Shown here in pieces: positions 21,761-30,500 of a stretch of DNA of 37,708 bases (its first letter is position 1; every line of letters starts with the position of its first letter). The stretch comes from a virus. Position numbers and translations under genes: made by a program. The notes under the pieces were generated by a model. That model did no database searches and was not told the origin of the DNA. It saw only the letters and a list, made by a program, of their open reading frames with translations. The stretch covers positions 1 through 37,708 of the IMG/VR virus record IMGVR_UViG_3300042540_000260. One strand, given 5' to 3'.

Positions 21761-22345
21761 ATGGCTATCAATTCACCATTTAACAGAAACCTTGGACAAA
21801 CGCCGCCACGCAGTCGCGTCTACGGAGTTCCAGCGTCACCTGAAAGAAGTTCTCAAATTCAACAGTTAAGGCAAAGAGAACAAATGTTCCCATATGAATT
21901 GGGACAATCGGCATTTAATTTGGGTCGCGGCAGGGCAATGCTTCCGTATGAAATTGGATCAGCGCAAGCCAATATTGCAGCAACCCAATTCTCAACAAGT
22001 CGCGGACAGCAGCTTTTGCCTTATGAACTTGGTCAATCACAACTCGGTTTGGAGCGAGGACAGTATGAGCTTGGAGAACTTAGAGCAGGGGAATCGGCGC
22101 GGGCCGCTGAAAGGGCGTTTGCCGAAGCTCAAGCCAAAAGCAGGCTTTCCTTTCTCCCGCAGTTTGAACAGGCTCGTTCTGCCGTTGCTGGAAAAATCGC
22201 TACCAATGCAAACAGGCCGCAATCAATGAACACTCAAAATTGGATGCAATCTTATTCTGTCCCTGAGTTTGCCCGACCCAAGGCACAACCAAAGCCAATG
22301 TTTACACCGCAGGCAGGCAGAGAGCCACGCTCACTTTTCGCCTAA
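21761..22345 (+). CDS. Virion-associated protein with PYELGQS repeats, 194 aa
   Basis: Three repeats are visible: PYELGQS (44-50), PYEIGSA (62-68) and PYELGQS (87-93), each followed by a Leu/Arg/Gly segment. A related YELGELRAG follows near 102. The rest is an Ala/Arg/Gln-rich helix (about 108-140) and a Pro/Arg-rich end. The family is not recognised. Repeats of short amphipathic helices and its place before coiled-coil and ejection-type proteins suit an internal virion or scaffold-of-the-tail role. Confidence 0.55.
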   Translation: MAINSPFNRNLGQTPPRSRVYGVPASPERSSQIQQLRQREQMFPYELGQSAFNLGRGRAMLPYEIGSAQANIAATQFSTSRGQQLLPYELGQSQLGLERGQYELGELRAGESARAAERAFAEAQAKSRLSFLPQFEQARSAVAGKIATNANRPQSMNTQNWMQSYSVPEFARPKAQPKPMFTPQAGREPRSLFA

Positions 22346-22347
22346 AA

Positions 22348-22941
22348 ATGGCCAAGCAATATCAAAACGAGGGAATTGTCCAGCGCAGGGAAGAGCGCAG
22401 GGCGTTGCGCGAGCAGGGGCTTCAAAACACCCAAAGAAGCTGGAGCAACTATGTCGGGGATAAACCCATTGAGAGGTGGATTGGAAAACAGCCTATTAGC
22501 GCAGCAGCAATGTTCTACGGCGATTCCCCGAAATACGGCCCGAACGCCAAGAGCAGAATTCCTAGTGGAGACGCCTTTACATCGGGCGCTGCCGCAGCCC
22601 AGCAAGATGCGACAGCACAACAAACAAGCTATTCTCCGTTGATGGGATATGCGGGATCTCCATTTTCTTTTACAGAGTTTGGAAGAACCACAGTGGGCGG
22701 GCCGCAAGAAATAAACCAACCGAAAACCATGATGTCTCCATTTGATATTGAAAATATCAGAGGGACTACAACCAGTGAGTTTGGAGGACTTCAGCTTTTT
22801 CGTTCGTATTCACAACCTTCTGCACCTACTGGCGTCAGCTTTCCTCCTGTCTCGTTCCCGCAAATTCCTTCAACTGGCTCTTCAATGCCCCCTAATTGGC
22901 AGCTTCCTACACAGCGTCCATTTAATTTTAATCTTTATTAA
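22348..22941 (+). CDS. Hypothetical virion-module protein, 197 aa
   Basis: A basic N-terminal helix (RREERRALREQGLQNTQRSW) is followed by long low-complexity, probably unfolded sequence rich in Ser, Pro, Gly, Gln and Phe, ending PFNFNLY. No domain is recognised. It begins two bases after the previous stop. Its composition fits a flexible internal or tail-associated protein. The aromatic C-terminus may be an interaction tag. Confidence 0.5.
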   Translation: MAKQYQNEGIVQRREERRALREQGLQNTQRSWSNYVGDKPIERWIGKQPISAAAMFYGDSPKYGPNAKSRIPSGDAFTSGAAAAQQDATAQQTSYSPLMGYAGSPFSFTEFGRTTVGGPQEINQPKTMMSPFDIENIRGTTTSEFGGLQLFRSYSQPSAPTGVSFPPVSFPQIPSTGSSMPPNWQLPTQRPFNFNLY

Positions 22942-22944
22942 GTT

Positions 22945-24531
22945 ATGACCAGAAAAGAGAATGCACAAAAGATGCTGGAGAAGGTTGAGAGTCTTCCCAG
23001 CTTTGCCCGCGAATGGGGAGCATCCCCCATGGCCAGCCCCGAAGAAAGGGCAGCTTATGAGTTTGTTGAAAAACGGCCCTTGGTAGAATCTGGAGAACTT
23101 TCCGCGAGAGACCTTCCTGAAGACTACGGAGGTCGCCCGCAGGGCTCTTCTCGTCGGGCATTTAGGATGCAACAGGCTTGGGATGCGGGGTATGCTGCTG
23201 AGATGGAACGGCAGAAGCAAATGAGGGAACAAGCGGAATTTGAACGCCAACAGGAGATTCGTGATAGAGAAGAAGTTGTAAACATTGCTAGGCGAGAGAG
23301 TCAAATAGAAGAATTTAGAGCAAAACAAAAACTTGATTCTGAAAAAGAAACACAAAGGGCGGGTTTTGATTCGGAGTTTTCCGAGCTTGATCCGAGAACT
23401 CCAGAATTCATGGAACAATACACTGGTCTTTTAAAAAAATATCCAGCGGTTCGTCTTATTCCAGAAATTAAAGAGGTTACTGATGCACATGTTGAGTTGT
23501 ATAATGTTTACAGAGATACAGAAAAAGAAAGTGCGCTTCAAGATGAAGAAAGGTCGCGACTTGGTGAACTAAGTGCATTGGAATACTCGCTTAAAACCAA
23601 TAAGCCAATGTCAACATTTGGATACTACGACGAAAATGGAAAATTTAAACCGAACATACAGGCATTGGCAGTTGAGAAAACAAAAATGGAAATAGAAAAA
23701 GCTGAAAGAGATGCTGTTGAACCAGAAATTAACAGGCTAAAAACAGAGAATAGCCAAATTGATGATGAGATTATTCAAACAGAATATTTACTAAAAAGAG
23801 AAAAATCAGCGAAGCTTAAATCAGAATATGAGGCAAAGCTAGAGTCGCTAAATAAACGAAAGTTCAACAATGATCTAAATGTTATAAATCTTGATCCAGC
23901 AACAAGAGATCTTCCCAAGGTGGAGAACGCAAAACAACGTTCAGAAATCGAGGTTGGGGAGTCTTATGTGGCCATAACCCCAATGGGTGTTATGGTTATT
24001 ACAAAAACAGAAGAAGAACCTCCCGCTCAACCTTCGCCCGCAGCGCCGACACAGGCACAGCCAACCCAAACAGAGCCTAAACCAACAACCGCTCAAGGTC
24101 AAAAATCAACAGTCCAAGACCAAGAGCGGCGACTTGTGGAATTGGAAAATATTGCCAACGATCCTAATGCGAACTTTTTGGACAAAGCAAAAGCTCAAGC
24201 AGATATTGCTGATATAAAGAGAAAAATAGAAGCGGAAAAAGCCAGAACCCCGAAAATTAGAGAAGCAGAACAGCGTAAAAAAGCACAAGAAACATCAGCA
24301 CAGGCTGGGGCATCTTTACAGAAAGAATTGGATGACTACTATAAAACAATTTTTGATTCTGGGTCTTTTAATCCCACAACAGGAACTCCGACAAGAGTTA
24401 AAGAGGGCATTAATGCGGAAACATTAAAACAAGCCCTTGAAAGAATAAAATCAATTCGTGTTGCTATGGGTGAAGATCCTAGAAACGTAGATCCAGAACT
24501 TGAGCAAATTTACATTGACGCCACAAGATAA
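22945..24531 (+). CDS. Coiled-coil internal virion-type protein, 528 aa
   Basis: Long predicted coiled coils cover about residues 68-135, 215-305 and 400-445, separated by a Pro/Thr/Gln linker near 350-395 (PPAQPSPAAPTQAQPTQTEP). There is no signal or membrane segment. Such proteins occur directly before giant ejection or polyvalent proteins in environmental podovirus-like phages and probably line the head core. Base composition shifts from C/G-rich codons in the first ~100 codons to strongly A/T-rich codons afterwards. The stop codon lies inside the terminator-like hairpin at its 3' end. Confidence 0.6.
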   Translation: MTRKENAQKMLEKVESLPSFAREWGASPMASPEERAAYEFVEKRPLVESGELSARDLPEDYGGRPQGSSRRAFRMQQAWDAGYAAEMERQKQMREQAEFERQQEIRDREEVVNIARRESQIEEFRAKQKLDSEKETQRAGFDSEFSELDPRTPEFMEQYTGLLKKYPAVRLIPEIKEVTDAHVELYNVYRDTEKESALQDEERSRLGELSALEYSLKTNKPMSTFGYYDENGKFKPNIQALAVEKTKMEIEKAERDAVEPEINRLKTENSQIDDEIIQTEYLLKREKSAKLKSEYEAKLESLNKRKFNNDLNVINLDPATRDLPKVENAKQRSEIEVGESYVAITPMGVMVITKTEEEPPAQPSPAAPTQAQPTQTEPKPTTAQGQKSTVQDQERRLVELENIANDPNANFLDKAKAQADIADIKRKIEAEKARTPKIREAEQRKKAQETSAQAGASLQKELDDYYKTIFDSGSFNPTTGTPTRVKEGINAETLKQALERIKSIRVAMGEDPRNVDPELEQIYIDATR

Positions 24532-24560
24532 CTAAGTGGTGGACTTATCTTGTTTCTTTA
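24523..24560 (+). terminator. Terminator-like hairpin at the end of the coiled-coil gene
   Basis: ACAAGATAA (24523-24531) pairs perfectly with TTATCTTGT (24545-24553), followed by TTCTTTA. The stop codon TAA forms the top of the stem. The stem is A/T-rich, so termination may be partial. It overlaps the promoter-like element for the giant gene, giving a possible terminator-promoter pair. Confidence 0.45.
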
Positions 24561-24567
24561 TTAGAAT
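24540..24567 (+). promoter_or_regulatory. Candidate promoter for the giant gene
   Basis: TGGACT (24540-24545) is followed after 16 bases by TAGAAT (24562-24567), which begins exactly 12 bases before the ATG at 24574. Standard geometry would start transcription on the A of the ATG. The spacing is one base shorter than in the other candidates. Confidence 0.35.
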
Positions 24568-24573
24568 AAACAA

Positions 24574-27500
24574 ATGGCCGATGAACAATGGTGGGAAAGT
24601 GATTTAAGGGCTGCTGGCGGTTTTTCATCGCCCAAAGTTCCTCCTGTTACTAGCTCATTGCCAGAAGAAGAAGAGGAAGAGGAGAATTGGTGGGAAAGGG
24701 ATCTCCAAAGTTCAACAAAAGCCACTGATGTTGGAAGAGCGTATTCTGGTTTAGGGTCTTATGAACGACCAGTGGAGGCTCCCCAAGAGAGCATCTTTCG
24801 CTCATTTGCCGATCCTTTCCTTAATATCGGTGCTGGCATCAATGATGTTGTAAAAGGGTTTACTGATGCTTTCGGGGCTGATAATGCGGTATCTCAGAAC
24901 TTAGCCAAGAACTCCGAATGGTATCGGAGCCTTCTTTCGGCTGGGGCCAAGGAGGATGCAGAAGAAATTGGTCGCATCATGCAGGAAGCCGAGGGGCAAG
25001 GTGTTCTTGCAGAGATCGGGGCTGGCTTAAAGGCATTAAGCGTAGCCCCCATTGATCTGGTTTCCCAAGGTATCGGGTCTTTGATTCCCTTTATCGCCAC
25101 AGCGGGAGTTGGTAAAGCAATAGGACTAAGCAGGGCGGGTGTTGCGGTCTTGCAGGGTGTGCAAGGCGGTGCCGTTGGTGGTGGTATTGTTAAAGGAGAA
25201 ATTTACGATGCTGTCAAAGAGCAGCTAATCAATAGCGGGGTGGATGAGGCCAAGGCCGAAAAAGCGGCAAATGAGGCACAAGCCTACAACGGCAAGAACC
25301 TTGATCAGATTTTATTGGGTGTCGGACTTGGGGTGGCGGCGTCTTCTACTGGTGCTGAAGGCGCAATTCGTTCTTTGATCACAAGAAAGGCTGGCCAAGA
25401 AGCAGCAAAAGAAGTTACTGAACAAGAGATCCAGAAAATCCTTCGCACTGGATTTGTTAGGGGCGCGGCACAAGGATTAGCTGTTGAGACAACGACAGAA
25501 GCATTGCAGGGTGGTCAAGAGAGGTTGGCCGCGAACGTGGCCGTGGGTAGAGAAGGATTTGATGTTGAACCAATGCGCGGGGTATTCGGTCAAGCCACAC
25601 TTGAAGGTGCCCTTGGTGGCATTCTTGGTGGCGGGGCTGGTGGTATCAGCGCCAAGGTCGAGCAACTTGGTATGCGTGAATCTGTAGCCTTGCGGGATGC
25701 CGCGAAAGCCGCACAAGAAGCCAAGCAGAATAATGCTCCCGCCTCTGCTGCTGTTGTCGAAGAGCAGATTAATCAAACACTTGAAGAGACCCCCGACCAG
25801 CGGGTAGCCCGACTCCAACAAGAAGCAGCAGAAGCTGCCGCTATAGACTTAGAAGAGGAGGGGGAAGGCGGGGTTGAACCCACTGTTCCTGTAACTCCTC
25901 CCGTAGTCCCCACTCCCGAAGGCGCAGTAGCCCCTGTAGAGCCCGTTGTTCCAGCAGCAGGAGCGGTAGAGCCCACAGCAGTAGCCACCCCCACAGAGCC
26001 TGTAGCGCCCACAGAACCCGCAGCAGCGGAGCCAGTTCCTGCGGTGGCTCCTCGTCCCGCCGTAGACGTTGAGGCTCTTAGCCCGAACGCCAAACGGGCC
26101 AATCGAATTTTAAATAATGCGGGGGTTGATCCCGAAACCGCAGCTTTTGTCGCACAACAATATCAAGATGAAATTGCCGATCTTGGTGGTGAGGAGTTGA
26201 GGGCATTTGTCCTAGATAAATTTGAAGAGAACGGCGGGGTGATCCCTGCCCAGATGCGCTATTCCGAGGATCAGGAATACTATGAGATGGCTTTCGGGAT
26301 CGGCCCCGAAGAAGCCGCAACGCTAGTTGAAAACGCCAAGGGCCAGAACACCCAAATGGCACAAGCCGAGTTAGAACAAAATAAACAGTGGAGGAGAAAA
26401 GATGAACAAATTACAGAAGCCCAGCAGGGAGTTGCAGTCGCTCAACCAGAAGCCCAAGCAGTCCCTCTCCCAGCAGGAGAAGTCCCGCCTAGTCCAGCTA
26501 TTGAAGGACGAAGGGTTCCTCTTGCCGCCCCAGAAGCCGCAGTAACTCCCGAAGTTACCCCCGAAACCCCGAATCTTGAACCTCTACGCCGAGTAGCAAG
26601 AGCAGAACAAACAGAAGAGGATGTTTCGGGGTTGGTCGGTCAAGGACTAGTCGAGCTATACAATGGGCAACCAGTGATCACGCAAGCGGGTCTAGAGACG
26701 CTACCAGAGGCCGAGCGCCCAAGGCTGAACCCCGAAGCCCGAAAGATCCAGATCGACACAGGATCAAACGAAGTAGTAGCCGAAGCCATTGCCAAGGGTC
26801 TTCGTATCGGAGTGGATCAGGTGGGAACAGGTGTGCGTATGCCCGCAGGCTGGATACTGGTAGAGGATATCTATGTGCCGCCCAAGCCCAAGGAGAGGAT
26901 CACGCCCTCCGACATTGAAACCGCTGTAATACCTGAAGAAGCTGGAGATGTGTTTGCCAATTTAGTTAGAAGGAAACAAGAAGTTCAGCCAGTTGTTTTA
27001 CAGAAACCAGTAGGATCTCAGTTCCAAAATCCAGAAGAGTTTCGTTCGGCGTTTGACCTTCGCGGCCAAGGACACACTCGTTTTGCCATTAGGTTGGATT
27101 TGATGCAAGAAGATGGAGCGATTACTGAAGACGGAAAGAATCTGATCCTCGCCACAATCTGGGACAACAATACCAATGACGAATTCCTCGCCAACATGGA
27201 GATGGGTAGCGCCCGCAAGAACGTCAAAAGCTACGGGTATGGTGGAAGAACAAGGCAGACAGTCGAAGGCGGAAGAGTCGAGCAAAAGCCACTTCTTGAA
27301 CTAATTCGCCAAACTCGTAGAGGCGGAGCCGAGGCAGATAAAAGAACAGCACTAACACTTAATACGTTTTGGCATGAATATGGTCACGCTGGTTACTATT
27401 CTTTGCTGGACGCCAAGCAAAAGAAGGCTGTAGATGATGCATACAATAAGACAACAAGGGCTGGTCGCAGGGCATTCTTTGCCGAAGGGAAATCGGATGC

Positions 27501-30500
27501 AGAAAATACCCCATGGTTTTCAAAATATTATGCGAAGAATGAGTCAGAATGGTTTGCACAGTCTTTTGCCGAGTATGTAATAACGCAAAAGTCTGACCAA
27601 AAAAATTTGGTTCCGATCTTTGAGCAGTTGTTGGATAAAATTAAAGCCGTCTTCACAAAGCTTTTTAACAGGAAAGAGCAAGTAAATCTCAATGACATCT
27701 TTGATTTCATTATTCGTGGAGAAGCCTACGGGCAAACGCCAACTTGGCAGGGATTTATAATGTCCACCAAGCCAGCGGTATACGGAACGCCGAGAGGACA
27801 GGCGATATCCCCAGAGTTTACCAAGAGACTTTTGGAGCGGGAGGGCGTTTCCCCACAAGATGAACGCCGTCAGCAAATCATTGATGGAATCAGTCTGAGA
27901 TTCAGGAGATCCAAGAATGAATACGGGAACAATGAGTTTAAGACAGAATACGATTTCGGTGGCCGCAGTCCTATAGTAGATAAAATATCATTCAGCCTTG
28001 AACAATTTGATGATTCTACTGTTGCCATGTCTTACCTTCCTTCCAAGGGTGGTAAATATGTAAATATAAAACTTGGAGAATTAGAGCAACAGTTTAAGGG
28101 GCGGGCTGCTGCCGAGAGAGCTATCAAGCGGGCTATTGCAGAAATCGAAATGGACGAACGTGTTGGTGGCGCGGAAGAGGCCGCTCCAATAACAGATGTT
28201 TGGCAAGCTCCCGAACAAGAGATTACTTCGGCAAAAACCTCCATCAATGAAAAGAAACTCCCAGCAGTTTTTAACAAGGTTAAAGAATGGGTTTCTGGAA
28301 CAGTCAACGCCGACATTGGGGGCGGAAGATTTGATAACGCTACAGATTGGTTACGGGATCGCGGCGTAACTAATCTTATTATTGATTGGTTCAACAGGGA
28401 TCGCGCCTTCAACGAAGCAAACATTAATCGTGTTCGTGGAGGTCAGGCAGACACGGCAACAGCCTCCAATGTTCTAAATGTAATTCAAGAGTCAGATGCT
28501 AGGGATCTTGTTATTCGTCAGGCGGCGGATGCTATCAAAGAAGATGGGGTGGCATACTTCTATATTTACGAGGGAGATAAATCTGGAACTGGAAAACAAA
28601 CCACATCTGGATGGCAAGAGAATCGCAGGACACAAGACTACATTGATGAGATTTCTCAGCACTTTGGAGATGTAACCCGTCAGGGGCAAATGATCGTTGC
28701 GAGGAATCCAATTAAAGAGGGTGCAGAACCGACAATGGCACCAGAAATTCCCGAAACCATCCCTACCTTCTCCGAGGGAAGCCCCGAAGCATCTACTCTT
28801 TCTACTATGGCAGCGTCTATGGCCAAGGTGGATGCGGCGTCCGAGGCCAAAGGCCCGACCACCTACAAGATCAGCGAGATAGCTTCTATCTGGATGGATC
28901 AAGGCGGCGACACCCGCCGACTCCAAGACCTCATTTCAGAGAATACTAATCTAACACCAGCCAATGCCAAGAAGGTGGCCAATGCCATTGCCAAGCAATA
29001 CGATATACAGAATTCGATTGCAGAAGCACAGATTGAAACCGCCGAAGGCATCTCTCTGGAGGGACTTCCTGAAGGTGTATCCATTCCCAAGGAGGCCGAT
29101 CCCAAGCGAACCAAGACAGTCATCCAGCGTCTGATCGATGTGACTACAGGCGTAAGAGTTCCCCCCGTGAAGATCACCGCCACTGAAAGGTCTTTGCTAA
29201 ATAGCCAGATCCGACTCAAGGCCGCAGCCTTTAGAGATGCCAAGAAGGCCCAGCAGGAGACTGCCAGTGAGGTGGTGGAGATTATCAAGGCCATGGAGCT
29301 TCGCGGCCCCGTGCGTCCGAAACAAGCCCAAGCCCTAGCCAAACGCGCAGCCAAGGTGATCTGGACTAGCGAGAAGTCGATGGAGTCCTTCATTGCCTAT
29401 GCCGAGAAGGTTGTGGCCAACACCAACTACGATGCCGATTTGCGCGAAGCCAAAGCAGCCCAGAAACGCGCCTTAGAACTTTCCAAACGCTCAACCGTAG
29501 CTTCTCCGCAGCAAGAAGTTCTTGCCAATATTGCCAAGATTGGGGTGAACATGCTGGAAAACCCACGTGAGTTTGCCGATGTGGTCAACTACTACATGCG
29601 CGGATTCAAGCCCGTTGTCTCTCCCGACTATGTGGTTGTCCCTGATGAGGAGATGACTAGCTATCTTTCACAAGCAGAAGACATTGTCGAAGAAGCTAGA
29701 GCCGAGTTTGATCGTATTGTCACCCAACGTCTTTCCGAGAAATACGGTGTGTCCCCCGACAAGATCCAATCCATTCTTGATGCACAAGATATCGAACGTG
29801 CCTTGACTCAGTATGCCAAGCGAGAGGTGGCCGAAGCTATCCTCAATGAAAAAGCAAACGAAGTTCTTGCGGGACTCAGGGCATACGATCAGTCAAGCCT
29901 TAGAGGAGACCAGCGCAAGATCATTGATTCGATCTTGAAGCTAGACCCATCCCTTCTTAGCAGCCAAGAGAGGCAGCAGTTTGTCCGCACTGGTAACAAC
30001 ATCATCTTCAACAACCAAACTCATGGCGCGGAGTTCTTTGCCGTGACCGCCAAAGGTCAACAAATGGCCAAAGAAGCGGCAAGCAACGAAGACTTGATCG
30101 CTAAGAACAATGCATGGGTGAATATCTTGCCTTCACTTCGTTCGCGAACATTGCAAAAGACTTGGCGCAATTGGGCCTTGGAGCTTCAGTCGGTAGCCGA
30201 CACCTTCCGCAATGCATTCGGGAAGGGGGCCATGGCCAAGGTCTACCGCATGATGGGAATGTATGATCTGGATCGTGGATTCACATCAGCAGCAAATGCC
30301 GTAAACAAAATCCAAGAAGAGATTTCAGCTTTCTACAATGGACTTGAAAAGAAATACAAGGCATCAGCCCGTAGCCAAGACGGCATCCTTGCTGAAGGTG
30401 TGGTTGGATTTTTGATTCAAAAGGTTCCTGAGAAGGGCGAGGTGGAATCCTTGGCCCAACGCCGCAATCTCATCCAGCAGGATATTCGCAATCGTCGCAA

